64,000 nt of DNA, taken from the NCBI GenBank assembly GCA_038503075.1, contig JBCAML010000004.1:62001-126000 (forward strand), read 5' to 3'. Within the stretch, counting starts at the first letter, position 1; every line of letters starts with the position of its first letter. A program made the translations under genes and the position numbers. Under the pieces are notes generated by a model. The model had not been told where the DNA came from and did not search any database. It worked only from the letters and a program-made list of their open reading frames with translations. The stretch is from Gyromitra esculenta. Its lineage: Eukaryota > Ascomycota > Pezizomycetes > Pezizales > Discinaceae. This document shows, piece after piece, positions 44,704 through 56,408 of this stretch.

Positions 44704-47700
44704 TCATAGAGCCGTTCCTCTCAACGGAAAAGTACCTCCCGATGCACCGCCTGAGACCTTCTGCTGTCCTTCCAAGCTTCGTCTCTGTTGCACCACGGCA
44801 ATACTAACATGTATCCCCTTACTCGCTGAGAATCCTTCTGCAAGCCTAACCTTCCTTGCCTGCATTTTAGCTTTCTCTCCTCTTCCAACAAGAGGTTCCC
44901 TATCCACTCCAAAGTGCTGCTTGCTATCTCGTCCTATATAAACACCATATCCGTATCTGTTTCCTAGCCGGCTCAAAAACTTTGCGCGCTCTTCGGGATT
45001 CATCGCTTCAGTCCCCGTGACGTCGTCGATAGCGTTCGATGCATAGTAAGTCGACATCTCAATCGCTAGACTAGTCGGTAGGTTTGAGAGAAATCGTCCT
45101 GGTCTATGTATGTAGGTAGTTGTACCTACAATGATAAAGAATCCTAGGATGATGATGGATATGAAAAACATCTCCGGAGACATTGTCATCCTCGTTTCTC
45201 TTAGCTGTGTCTGCCCCGCCACGATCGTGTCCTGGACAGGACTAAATAGACCATCAGAATACCTTTGCAGGAAAACAGAAAAGAGTAGCTTGTAGACCTT
45301 TTCTAGGGCTCGGCCTGAAACAGCTGGGTCTGGTGGCCAAGTGCTATTTGGTTTATCGTCTCCGGGCAGGCTCCGCATGAGGAAGTTGACCCAGTCGTAT
45401 GGCTTCGGGTCGTTGCGGACGTATCGTGACACTGCCCCTCCCATGTCTTCTACAACGTTGTTATTATCGTCGCCAACGATTTGATCGAATAGTGAGACGA
45501 ACTGGGCGGCCGTGGTATTCATGAAGGAGTCATCGGGAGAATCCCAGTCACCAGTTCGATTATACCCAAGCACTGTGTTCTGCTCATCAACTTGAACGTT
45601 GAATATCGCGGTCCGGAAATAGCTCTTGCATATAACTGCAACATGGCTCGGTGGTTCCGTCACCGCCATTATCCGCGTCGGATCATCCCCTTCTTGATAC
45701 GGTACTTCAACAACCTTTGTCCGGATCCATCCAGCCGTAAAGTATCCCGGGCACTGCCACTTAGCCCCGTACCTAAACGTGCCCATGAAATCGATATACC
45801 CCCATCCAGGCACAACCGGCAGCTCTGTCCGATCAGTACCGTCGTTCCAAACTGTCAGAGTTTGATCAAACGAGCCAAGATTTCCGGTATACATCACAAC
45901 ATTATACGTGCCATTCTTGACGCCATCTGTTGTCTGGCACTCTTGCCACATATCAAATGCGTAGTCGCGACCGACATCAGGGACGGTCCCAGTACTATAC
46001 GATTTGCCGTCGAACCCCATAATATCGTTTTTCCACTGACGCTTTGTCAAAGTCTGGTTCTCGGGCGCCTCATCGCACTGTATATCAACGCCGTACCCCC
46101 TCGTCGAGCCTACACGGGCTTGTCCTTGAAGCGCTGGATCAGAGTTGTCGAATGGAAGAAAATAAAACTCGTGGGATGTCCACGGCGGGAAAGTTAAGTT
46201 CAGTGAGATATTTGCAAACGCGACATAGAATAGCTCTAACTGCCGAATGTCACCGTCAACAAAGTGGGCAGCGTCAAGACGTGCTTCCCCAATTGTCTCG
46301 CCGAGCCGGGTTGAAGGGATGGTGGCGTTGCTTGGGTCCATGACTTGGCTCCATGGCTGCTGAAATTTGGTAGTTTCTGTCAATAGAATGATCTTGCTGT
46401 TAAACAGTGCACCAAATGCGACAGCCAGGAGGTTGGACCCGGGCGCCATGATGGAGAGTGATGCAAGGAGAAAGTGGCGTGCTTTGAAGGAACGGTAGGT
46501 TACAAAATGGGGAGGCTTGCAATCGTAATTAACTGTAAGGGATTTAAATGGTGAGCTGTTTCCTTGGTGAAGTTCCTGATAAGGCATGACCAGCGCGGCG
46601 TATCGTGTGATAAGAACCCAGAATGGCTCGATAAAGGTTGCAAGAAAAGTAGGAAGATAGTTGTAGACGATATTGTTCTGGAAATCATTACCAATAACGG
46701 GGAGACCTTAATGGATAGTGTGAGCAGTTATATCGAGTGATTCTCAGAGACACGGATAACTCACCATCCCACTTCCTATCCGAATTATAAAGCCACCCTA
46801 GTAACACTGCTAATGCCACAAACATGGTGCACACGAAAACTCCCATGGCTGGATGTAACTCCCAGTGGCTCTCGTTTTTATCAAGTGCCGAGCTTTCAAT
46901 ATTCTTTGCCGCACTATCATTCGCTAGCAAGTTTTGCGCCTGGTTGGTATTCTGCGTCTTGTAGTTTGTTGGATTGAGTTTTGTCAACTTGTGGCCCCCT
47001 GTAGGAAGACACACTATCTTGTACTTGCTGTCGCTCTTCCGTAATGTCGAAACCAACTTCTCCTCGCCCATCCATTCAAAATTCTCCATATCTGATATCA
47101 CTCCGGCAGAGCCAGCAATAGCAGTCATGCCGGCAGCGAGAGAAGAAGGGTCATGTGCGAGGTTGCAAGTGCGACTCCAGGTAGTATAAATCAATCCAAA
47201 TGACAAAAGGAGGAGAACACCAAGTGCGGCTTCGATAAGACGTGCGAAAACAGGATTGACGGTCACAGCTTCAACCAGGAAGGTGCGCGTAAATGACGAG
47301 TCTTTTGCGAGCGGCGACTGAAAAGTTGAAAGTTCGCCTGCTATGGCCATGGCGAAAAGTAGTTTATAAGCTCTTGCAAACATTTCTCCCAGCTTCCCTG
47401 GATCTAGTAGGGATTCTAGGCTGTTCTTCTTTTGCCCCGCAAGACCAAACCCCGTAAGGCCGTGAGTATTGTATATACCAATGGACTCATTGAACATCTT
47501 CCCCAACTGAAATAGGTGATTTGGCGCCGCGAATGGATATTCCGCTACAGCATTCGGATACGTTGCCACCTCCATCGCGCTCGTACTTGCCGCATTAATC
47601 CCGAGAGCCATCAAATCCTCAAAATACGTCGCATTGATTCCCGTAAACACCGTCTTCTCTCCTACTGGTTTCACATCCAGTACTGCTCCCGTGCTTGCTT

Positions 47701-48934
47701 GCACGATAACATGTACCGATTGCTGTTCATATACCGGCTCGCAGAATATCGCCGTCCAATTAGGGCTATACCATTTCCACAAGCCCTGTAGGCTGGCTCT
47801 GGCCTGATCTGACTTGTCCCAAACCAACTCTCTTCCCCATATCGCTAGAAACGTGTGGTTATTGCTACAGTGCGCGTTCGACGAGCTCAGCGTGTAATCA
47901 TCTATCATCGACCCCGGCGGCACAAATCGTGGATTCTTTCCATGGCTCACGAACAACGTATTCCACTCTTTTTTGAAAAGGAAAACTTGATCGTACGGAT
48001 ACGTTTTGCGGGTCAGGTTATATGAACAGTCTTTCGCTTCGTTAGTGAATAGAAACGAACGTGGCCCGTCAAGAACCATATCGTCTGGAAACGCCTCGAT
48101 AGTCGCTGGTGCGCATTTCAAGTCTGCTGTGAACAGTGTAGAGGTGCCGGTCCAGGTTTCGTTTGGTTTGATATCTATGGCTTCGGTGGAGCGGAAGGGA
48201 AGGATCGCATATTCTGGAGTTGCGAACGGGGGTAGACTGGCGTTGAAGTAAGTGTAATCGTATGCAATAAACGTGAAGGCTGCCGAAAGGCTCGTTGATT
48301 GATTTGCTGGCGGGACAATACTAGATACTTCGAACGGGGAGGTAACAGTTCGGGATACGATATCTACGCCGAAGATAGTAGACGAGAGTGGGCTGATGGA
48401 GAAGAATATTAGTACCAAGATCGTCCCTGAGTAAAACACAGCCCAATGTTTTCTCTGGAATGCCGTGATAGGAACTCCCGCGACCAAGCTGTAAGGATAG
48501 TTGAGTAGTAGGGAGTCTCGTGCGAGCACTCCCTTAGGCCTCGATAACTGGTAGTACGGCTCCAATCGCTTGATGTCGTGGTCTATCCATGTCCACAACA
48601 GACCATAGATAACCGAGACCAGCGTCGGGAGATACTGATATGTGAACTTATCTCGCGAAGAGAGCGACTCTGGCTGACCATCACCGTTATTGATATTTCC
48701 GAAAACAAGACCAGCGTTTTTTCTGAATATCTGAAAGATAACTTCAATGACGATTATGAGAAGAGCAGATATCCATGTGAAGGCCAAAAGAAACGGTCGA
48801 CCGATTATAGTAGGTTTCCAATTTTCCCTGACTTTTGAACTGATAGTTAGCCAAAGTCATAATGATGGAGTTATGAAGCTAATGTACGAACCTTTGGCTT
48901 TAGTATCTTGGATGCTGGAGGCGGGGGAAGACAT
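44704..48934 (-). CDS. Tandem DUF3433 multi-pass membrane protein, three exons, 1374 aa
   Basis: Exons 48888-48934, 46765-48839 and 44704-46706. The last intron is 58 nt (GTGAGT..TTAAG) and joins two long frames into one protein; the first (48 nt, GTACAT..TATCAG, branch GCTAAC) is less certain, but some 5' exon is required because the long frame lacks an ATG before WKPTIIGRPFLLAFTW. Two DUF3433 units are visible: YLPTLVSVIYGLLW...RLEPYYQLS (from about residue 85) and YLPTFLATFIEPFWVL...MPYQELHQG (from about 724). Each is followed by transmembrane helices and a large N-glycosylated domain, and a last helix lies near 1225 (FFISIIILGFFIIV). Function of the family is unknown; plasma membrane is the likely place. 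The length is usual for the family. Confidence 0.86.
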
Positions 48935-49929
48935 GACTCTCGTCTGGAATATAGTACAGCTCAACTGCAATTTGGTAGGCCGACTGCAAAGATCACACGA
49001 GCCAAAGCACAATCTCGCGATTTCGACCTGAATACTTTTCTCAGAAACCGCAGGCTCGACCACCTTTAATCCTTAATCCATTGCCGCCCTTATGAATACC
49101 ACCACGAAATTAGCTAGATCACTAATCAATACGAGATAGTTTAGAAGCTTGATACAGCCAAACCAAGGGTTGATGTTTCCTGCATAGGCGCTTAATAGAC
49201 GCCGCGCAGTATCAAAGCCGGAAAAAGGCTGGGGAAATATCCTTGCTCGCCAAACCAAGTTACCTCGTCATGTGGCGCAAGCGAAGCAGTGAAGGTCTCT
49301 AAATTAATGGACAGCCGACGCTGTGAGGAGAGGACATTCTGTGCCACTAGATGAAAAGCATTATCACACTGCATGGTGTATCAGTCTAAAAATAGAAATT
49401 TTAGCTAATGAAAGTAAAGCGTATGTAGAGCAGTCCAGTGTAAATAGTAGTGGCTACATGCACTAGCCTAAATCATGTAGCTATTCTGCTTAGTCTGCCT
49501 AAGATTCAGTGCAGGTCTGCCTAACATATTGCGCATAAACTCACGTTTCTAAAGCAACGATACAAGTCTTTCGGAGAATGTTTCACACGACACAGCACCG
49601 GAGAGGGGGGTGAAATTAGTACAGTATTCGTACATCATTCTCATGAATGTAGGAGTAAATCGGTAGTGCAATGGAGTTCTCAAAGGCAATACGGTAGTCA
49701 TCCTGACTTCTTCCTGCCTTTCTAACAATACGGTACGAAGAACACCCCACTTCCCGGTACTGTAGTTAATGGCAAACTCATAGACCACCATGCACCTCCA
49801 AAATCTAGAAGCGGGTTCCTATTAACGAGTGAAATTAAAGAATTCGTTCGAATCTAATAATATTAATATCGCTCTTAGTCTAACTTATGTAAGAAAACTA
49901 GTAAAGAGAGATTGAGATGAATCACGCCC
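48935..49929. other. Intergenic with weak small frames
   Basis: An ATG-started minus frame at 49549-49791 (80 codons, MVVYEFAINYSTGKWGVL) has no domain, signal peptide or homology that I recognise and is left uncalled. Otherwise nothing. Confidence 0.4.
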
Positions 49930-50983
49930 TTAAACCATCACTCTCTGGCTTCCAGCCTCTTCGTTCCAGAATGGGGGCGGATTCTCGAAATACTGGGATT
50001 TGTCGCTTTCCTGGGTTATCGCGGTATCATGGGTCTGCAAATCCTGCCGCTTCTCTTTCATCATGGCAATTTTTCTCTTCCCGATCTCCAGAACCTCTTC
50101 AGCTGTGAATTTCTTTCGCTTCATCTTTGCGATCTTTCTCTCCCCACCTCCTAGTGTTGGTCCACGCATTCTACTGTTAATTTCCGCCGTAGCTTGAGTT
50201 TTCTCTGGAGTAGTAGCCGCGGCCGCGGCCGGCCCAGTTTCGTCTTCAGCTTCTTCGTCTTCGTCTTCGTCTTCAGCTTGCGGCGGCTCCTCCCCATACA
50301 ACCACTTTTTTCTGTCGTAAGCTTCGACCTTACGGGTGTCGTAGCTAATCATCGTCGATGAAGATCCTTCCTCAATTGGAGCATCTTGGGTGATAAACTG
50401 ATTTAGCCTTGTGGTGCGTGCTACGTCTGTTGTAACCGCCCTAACCACAACCGGTTCGCCCAGGGTGAGCACGTCATAAGCGTTCTTGAACTCATTTTTG
50501 TCGCCCGCGGGAAGGATGACCTCTAAATTGTATACTGCTAGGTAGCTAAAAGATAGGAATAGCGTTAGTTTAATTGGTTTGAAAACTGGGGATAGTAGAA
50601 ATAGTGCACATACACTTTCAGAGAATGGTCGTCCTTTTCGTAATTTGTAAGCTTCACGGTTGAATACACCTTGAGATGCCCGGTATCAATCATCCAGTGG
50701 AGGTTTGGTGCGATAACAGCTGTATAAGTACACCGGTTAATTACCTGTAGAACAGTGCAGGATGAGAGAACAAACCCCAAATCACACGTTCCCCATCCGT
50801 TACCCCCATCCGGTAAACCAAACCACCCTCCTGCTCAACGGACCCCATCACCGTCACTTGGAGTATAGGGTTAGGGTAGAAGACACTACATGGCGCACGC
50901 GCAGAGTAGATATCCTTAACAGCGTGTCGGAGTGGGAGAACTGGGGGCATGTAGACCGGGGGGTTTGCTCCTAACCGCTTCAT
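49930..50983 (-). CDS. RPA1 N-terminal OB-fold protein without ssDNA-binding domains, three exons, 309 aa
   Basis: Exons 50776-50983, 50614-50719 and 49930-50545. Introns are 56 nt (GTTTGT..TACAG) and 68 nt (GTATGT..TTTTAG, CTAAC-like branch). Splicing yields PILQVTVMGSVEQEGGLVYR, then MGVTDGERVIWAVIAPNLHW and HSLKVYLAVYNLEVILPAG, which follows the RPA70N (Rep_fac-A_N) pattern of replication protein A subunit 1 (about residues 35-120). The DNA-binding OB folds and zinc motif of full RPA1 are absent. The tail has an acidic run (EDEDEDEEAEDE) and a basic helix (KMKRKKFTAEEVLEIGKRK). RPA70N normally recruits repair and checkpoint proteins. An upstream in-frame ATG at 51067 would add 28 residues. 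Confidence 0.8.
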
Positions 50984-51213
50984 TGTCGAAAAATAGATGA
51001 TATTGTAATTTTGGTGAGTGGAATTAGAGTCCAGCAATGAGTGATTGATAAGGGTAATGCCGGACAAGCGATGCTCAGGGGTCAGAGTGGGCTTATATTC
51101 CTTCCTGGGAAGGTCCGTGCAGCGACATTCCCACCCCTAACCCATGCTGGTGCCAATCAACCCACGCAGCAAGCAAATCCCAAACGCCAAATCCGCCACC
51201 ACCCAGATCTCTA
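50984..51213. promoter_or_regulatory. Shared divergent promoter of the RPA-N-like and SWIM genes
   Basis: At most 230 bp (147 bp if the upper ATG is used) separates two head-to-head genes, so transcription signals must be shared or overlap. I see no clear TATA box or known operator. Confidence 0.5.
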
Positions 51214-52101
51214 ATGGCGTCAGTCCCATCGTCATCTCGTCTGATTCTCACAGATCTTATCCTCCAGATATCGGAGCTCAGCAGGAATAATCCAACCCTG
51301 CCGCCAGAGCCAGATGCGGACGAGCCCGCCCCCAATCCGCTAAAAGCACTTCCAAAAGAAGTACGGGAGATAATAGTAGCACTTGACTACTTGGTGCCCT
51401 CTGTTGTAACATCAGCGCTCGACGTCTTAGATAAAGGTCTCGTAACGCGGTATTGCGTCAAACTCGAGGGAAATGTTGCAGAGAAGGCCGAAGAGAAGGT
51501 CGAGGAGAAAGTTAAAGTGAAAGCCGAAGAGAAAGCCGAAGCATCCCCCACCGAACGAGAGATCCCAGGCACCCCGACAGGCTCAGGTAGCGAAATCAGT
51601 GATATTAACGAAGATGATGAAATGGAAGACGCAGAACCACAGGATCTGTCTACTCCGACTCCGCAGAAGTCGAAATATTCCTACTACGTCGAGTCCGAAA
51701 AAATACCCCGCTCAAGGTTCTCAAAAAGACCGCCCTCTGGTCCGACGTATAAAGTCCTCCTTTCCGCATGGTACTGCACATGCCCAAAATTCTTTGCCTC
51801 CTTTGCCAAAAAGCCTAACCCTGTGGCTACCAATTTACACCCGGAACCTAACGATAGCAATAAAAAAAAGAGACGAAGATGGGAAGCGAAGGAATTTGAG
51901 AGGGTATGGGATCTCTTGAGAACGCATAATTGGGTATGGGGAGGTAGAATGCTAGGGGTGCATGCTCCACCGATTTGTAAACATCTAATGGCATGTGTGT
52001 TGGCCGAGAATTGTGGAGAATTGTTTATGCCATTTGTTAAGAGAGTGGAACTAGATATCGACGAGATGGTAGGGATGGTTGACAATATTCTAAGGCTATG
52101 A
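51214..52101 (+). CDS. Sws1/Shu2-like SWIM-domain protein, 295 aa
   Basis: Single exon. Residues 50-85 (VREIIVALDYLVPSVVTSAL, then DVLDKGLVTRYCVK) match the helical start of the Sws1/ZSWIM7 family. The SWIM zinc motif is YCTCPKF (C188, C190) and ICKHLMACVLAE (C255, H257). In this family the protein belongs to the Shu complex, which assists Rad51 filament formation in homologous recombination; assignment is from pattern memory. Two insertions are unusual: a Lys/Glu-acidic linker (90-165) and a basic insert (KKKRRRWEAKEF) that stretches CxC to CxH to 64 residues, far above the usual spacing. No intron with good signals removes it. Divergent from the RPA-N-like gene. Confidence 0.78.
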   Translation: MASVPSSSRLILTDLILQISELSRNNPTLPPEPDADEPAPNPLKALPKEVREIIVALDYLVPSVVTSALDVLDKGLVTRYCVKLEGNVAEKAEEKVEEKVKVKAEEKAEASPTEREIPGTPTGSGSEISDINEDDEMEDAEPQDLSTPTPQKSKYSYYVESEKIPRSRFSKRPPSGPTYKVLLSAWYCTCPKFFASFAKKPNPVATNLHPEPNDSNKKKRRRWEAKEFERVWDLLRTHNWVWGGRMLGVHAPPICKHLMACVLAENCGELFMPFVKRVELDIDEMVGMVDNILRL

Positions 52102-52599
52102 GTTGGTATCTTTAGTTTCAGAGGTGGCGATTTTTGTGTCTCATTTAAACACGTAGTAAAAAGAATGGCTATAGCTGCCCCAGTATCCAGCATAATTTCC
52201 AGAGGATTACCATCGTAGTTTCTGTAAGGGGAGCTTGAATATACTAGTAGTAGAGGAAAGCGGAATAGACTCATGTGGCATTCTAGTTCACGTATGTCGT
52301 CAAAGCTTACTTTCAAAATTCTCGGATTCTAGGTTCACTGCGGATACAGCAAACATATACTTGCATGTACGTATACGTATAGTGGTGTATGGCCTAGGAT
52401 GCTATATACCACATGTATTCCCAGTGACAATGATACAAACCTCATAGATAATCACTCATAGCAGAGAGAACTGCCCAAAAATCGCTACATGTATGTCTCT
52501 TGTTATGTTACAAATTATACAGAAAGCCATATGCTCCTCATCATAGAAGGACTAAAACCGCCCCTCATCGCAAGTAGACACCATGATTTATTTCATTAC
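52102..52599. other. Intergenic, convergent 3' ends
   Basis: Lies between the ends of two convergent genes; TACATGTA at 52486-52493. No gene seen. Confidence 0.5.
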
Positions 52600-55500
52600 T
52601 TATTCAGGGATCAACCTTTTACTCTTCGCCTCCTTAGCCTTTTCCCTCCCTTTGTTCTTCTGCTTCCCAGTCTTCTCCGTATCCTTGCCTTTTTGAGTTG
52701 TCTCACTTATCTCCGTCTTTTCCTCTTCATTTGACTTCTCCATCTCTTTGCCCTTCTTCGCTTTCTCCACTACCCTAATCTCACCATCTTTCTCTATCTT
52801 CCTCGCCTTCTTCGTCTTAGCAAAATTACCCGTTTTCTCAACCTTTCCTAAGTTCTCTAGCTTCTTCATCTTATCCGTCTCCATAACCGTATCTGCTTGC
52901 TTAGTCTTCCTCGTCTTCTCTATCCCCTCAGCCACTTCAACATTTCCCGCCTCTCCAGCTCTCCTCGACTCTTTCAGCATATCGGCCTGCTTCACGTTCC
53001 TCGTCTCCCCAATCGCCTCCGTTTCCCTGGGTTTCCCAATACGTTTCCAGGCGTTCTTGGCATTGATGGGCTTGTTTGGTTTGCCAACCTCTTCCAACCT
53101 CTTTGCTTTTATTTCCACCTTCTCCGTCTCCCCCATCTCCCTAACCTTCTCCGTCTTCTCCGTCTCCTCACCTTTCTCGATCTTCTTCGTCCTCACTTTC
53201 TCCGTCTCCTGCGTTTCCCCAGCTTTCTTCGATTTCTTCGACTTCACCTTCTGCGTCGACGCTTTCTCCGTCTCTTCAACTCTCTTCGTCTTTTTCGTCT
53301 TCGGCTTCTCCGTCTGCTCCGTCTGCTCCGTTTCCTTGGCAATTTCTTTCTCCTTACCTTTCTTCGTCGTCTTCACCTTCTCTATCTTCGCCTTCTCCAT
53401 CCGCTCCGTCCCCGCAGCTTTCTTCGTCTTCTCTATCCTCTCCGTCTTCCTAGTCGTCTCCATTCTCCCTGCCTCCTCCGCCTCCTCCATCTTCCTAACT
53501 ACCTCCATTTCCCCGGCTTTCTCGATCTCTTTCCTAGCGTTCCGGATCTTCTTTGATTTTTCGGCCTTTCCCATCTCGATAACAGTTTCGGCCTTCTCCG
53601 TCTGCCCCATTTCCTCAGTGTTCTCCTTCTCCTTACCTTTCCTCGACTTCCCAGTTTTCTCCGCCCTTCCTGTCTTCTTGATCTTCTCTCCCTTCTTAGT
53701 CTTCTCCGTCCCAACATCCCTCACCTCCCACCTTCCCACCAAAAACCGATACGGCTCCGCCTCTCCAAATAACCTAACCGGAAACCAAGGCCTATCATAA
53801 AAGAGTGTCACCCCCTTCCTCGTAATAGCTCCCGCGATCCTTTCCGTCATAATTGCCCTCACCACCCCTTCTTTTCCATCTTTATTCTCACCCAGTCCTT
53901 TCACAATACACATCTCCCCATCTCGTAAGAACTCTTTCACAAGAATCCGGAATGTCAGCTTTGGCAATTGGTCAGTGAAGACGCTCCGTTTTGCGAGTTC
54001 CTTCGAATCATGCTTCCACCACATGGCCGTCTCTGCGAGTCCATGCTGGACGTAGCCACGGCGGGGTGGTGACGGTGGTGGAGGAGTCGGATCACGAGGA
54101 ATGATCAGATTTTTATAGTGTGTAAGGACATTGATCATGCCGGGTTTTAGTGGAGACGGTGGTTTAGGGATAGGTTTAGTATTCTTAAAGTGCCGGCGCA
54201 TTGCATCCGGATCCATAATCCGACGGGAGCCTGGCTCCCCGGGACGGGTAAGTATTTCTGTGGGAGGTGGTGCTAACGCGTCAAGGAGAGCTTTGCGGTC
54301 TATGGCATCGATATCCTCGGCGACTTCGTCGCCACTGGAAGAATCATCGATTCTCTTTGGTTTAATCAATGGGGGCGCCCAGAGTTTTTTGACTGGAAAT
54401 ACCGGGGAGTCGGAATCATCTTCTATTTCATCTTCTATTTCCTCGGCTAGGATTTTCTGCCTTTTCCGCAGCCGCAGTGGTTTCACCTTTTGTGTTGTTG
54501 GAGGCGAGTCGATTTCTAATATCGGCCTCTTCGGCAATGTATTTGATCGCTGTACCAGCTCCGCAGGTGATTCCGATTCGGATTGCGAATCCTCAATCTC
54601 ATCCTCATCCTGCGAATCAGCTATGACAACGGCCTTCGCATCGTCTATAGGCGGCGATCTGGGTATGAGAGCAGCTGAGTTCGCATGCCGCTGATCTTCC
54701 TGCTGCTGACGTTTAGGCGGAGGTGTATCCGGGACGAAATCGGGAGGTGAACTGCTTCGTACACGTGGCCGCTTATTCAATGAGACCGAGCGCATTGGTA
54801 TCACCACTGCAAAGTTTGACCGTGGTTTATCATACTGCGGACCCTTTGATGTCTGGGTTGGAGCTTGGAAAACTGCTTCTGAAGCATTGTTTGGTGGGAC
54901 GCTACTAGTTGCACCCTTTACTGATCTCGCGGGGTTTTCGGCAGCCTTTCGTTTCCGTTTAGAGGCCTTCGGAGGTTCGACGGCGGATGATTCTGAAACT
55001 GTAAGCTGTTTGTTAGCCGAGTATGATAACGACGCTGTCAAATCTAGAAGATTCTGTAGACGTGGTGTTGTCGTCGAAGATAGTGCCCTTTTTTGTAAAT
55101 TCGACCCTTTCGGATCCTGAGATGCAATCGTAGTTGGTGCTTGATTAGCACTCTCTTGTGTCCGCGTTTTGCGACTCCGAGTAGTAACTGGCGGAGAATC
55201 TGGGTCATCTTCAACTCCAATGGGCGTCCAGGGGACGGGTGATAGAAACGCATTGAGGTCGATGTGAGTTCTCTTCTTGCTTGCTGGCGACACCAACGCA
55301 AGTAAATCTGGGTCTATCTCATCTTGAAAGCGTGACGCTTTTGCGGAATTATCTCGAGTAGAAGATAACGGTGGTTTCCGAAACTGCGCTCCCAGAATCG
55401 GTGTTGGTGTCGCGGCTTCTGCTCCTAGCGAGGGAACAAGATGGTCCCTGGAGATCCTATTCGCCGAGGTTGACGATGGCTCAAATTCTAGCTCTTGACC

Positions 55501-56080
55501 ATTTCGATAATGCGGTGTTTTGGCAGGCCCGCCTGTATTCCGAGAGGAAAATAAGGGCGGTTTTGAAGCTTGGTGTTGCGTTGTTTGGGCCTGGCCTAGG
55601 GTTGAGGTAGAATAACCCGCCACCAACGGAGCAGATCGTAATCGCGAGGACTCGGTGACGGCTATATTCTTCTTCCCCTCTCTCTTCTTCTTATATTTTC
55701 CCTTCACTGCCGGCGTCGATGGGTTTAATGAAGCAGCGATCAAATCCGGATCTATATCGTCCAAGAAGCGAGAACTCCTCGTTGGCTTGTTCGGGACGGA
55801 TGCTGGTGGTTTGTGGGATTGAGGCTGTGTTGGGGTCTGTGTCTTTGAGGCCGGAGCTCGCTTCACTGGTTGTGGTATCGTGAAGCGTGGTGTAGGTCTA
55901 AACTGGGGGCGTTGTGGAGCATCATCCGGGTCTTCGATATCATCGAGGTCTATTGTGTCGTCAGGCGGTTTTAGAGTCTTCTTATTAACGGGTCTACGGG
56001 CTCTCTGAAGTTCATTGAGGTCAGCAGATACTCAACCAATAATAATAGGTGGGTAGGGATGGGTGACAGACGGGTGGCAT
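52600..56080 (-). CDS. Large disordered nuclear-type protein with Lys/Glu repeats, about 1137 aa; 5' exon tentative
   Basis: The main exon is open from 52600 to 56031 but has no ATG before the coding-like start. A 9-nt first exon (ATG at 56080), a 67-nt intron 56005-56071 with a GCTGAC branch and CTTCAG end would give MPPRARRPVNKKTLKP; the GTCTGT donor is weak, so this start is tentative. Residues 1-560 are disordered with SRFLDDIDPDLIA repeated (near 85 and 230), a pattern of short linear motifs. A compact conserved-looking domain follows (about 600-760: VQHGLAETAMWWKHDSKELA, then FYDRPWFPVRLFGEAEPYRF). The last 370 residues are imperfect E-K-T/A-E-K repeats, probably a long charged helix. 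I do not recognise the family. Confidence 0.72.
52620..53730. repeat. 1.1-kb polypyrimidine/polypurine coding repeat
   Basis: The plus strand is almost entirely C and T, built of variants of CTCCGTCTTC and CTTCGTCTTC. It encodes the Lys/Glu repeats of the minus-strand gene. Because stop codons are rare in such DNA, the plus strand is also open for 350 codons (52748-53800), an artefact of composition. Confidence 0.85.
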
Positions 56081-56172
56081 ATCGATATTCTTTTTTATAC
56101 CTTTCAAAAGAAGAAGTAGTTGTCGCCGGAAAGATAGAATTAACCCCCCAACAACTCCCAAAAATTAGATTG

Positions 56173-56179
56173 AAAAAAA
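56173..56179 (-). terminator. RNA polymerase III terminator of tRNA-Leu
   Basis: Seven consecutive T on the minus strand begin five bases after the tRNA 3' end. Confidence 0.75.
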
Positions 56180-56183
56180 CGAA

Positions 56184-56276
56184 TGATGGCGGCGAGATTC
56201 GAACTCGCGCTCTTTCGAATTACGGTTTCTGACAAAGTCCTAAACGTAACGCCTTAGACCACTCGGCCACGCCACC
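56184..56276 (-). tRNA. tRNA-Leu(UAG) with a 13-nt intron
   Basis: The 93-nt minus-strand gene folds as a class II tRNA: acceptor GGTGGCG pairs with CGCCATC (one G-U), D arm GCCGAGTGGTCTAAGGC, anticodon stem TTACG/CGTAA, short variable arm with a GAAA loop, and T arm GCGAG-TTCGAAT-CTCGC. The anticodon loop TTTAGG is followed by about 13 extra bases (ACTTTGTCAGAAA) in the canonical intron place, leaving anticodon TAG, which reads CUA. Discriminator base A fits leucine. No CCA is encoded, as usual in eukaryotes. Confidence 0.92.
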
Positions 56277-56408
56277 TGATGGTGATGGTGGTTATGAAGT
56301 TATATGTATGGTTTTCGAAATAGTGTCAGTACTATTTAGTTGCACGAGACGTGATCTAGCCCCTAGTATCGGTTATGGGAACGGTAGCGAGTTTATGGCT
56401 TCAGACTA

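Noticed and set aside
44704..46587. Independent 627-aa membrane protein
   Set aside because: A 58-nt intron joins it in frame to the upstream 699-codon frame, giving the usual tandem DUF3433 architecture.
49549..49791. 80-codon minus-strand ORF with ATG
   Set aside because: No domain, signal peptide or splicing evidence.
52748..53800. 350-codon plus-strand ORF (Phe/Ser/Leu-rich)
   Set aside because: It is the antisense of the polypurine repeat of the minus-strand gene; pyrimidine-only codons contain no stops.
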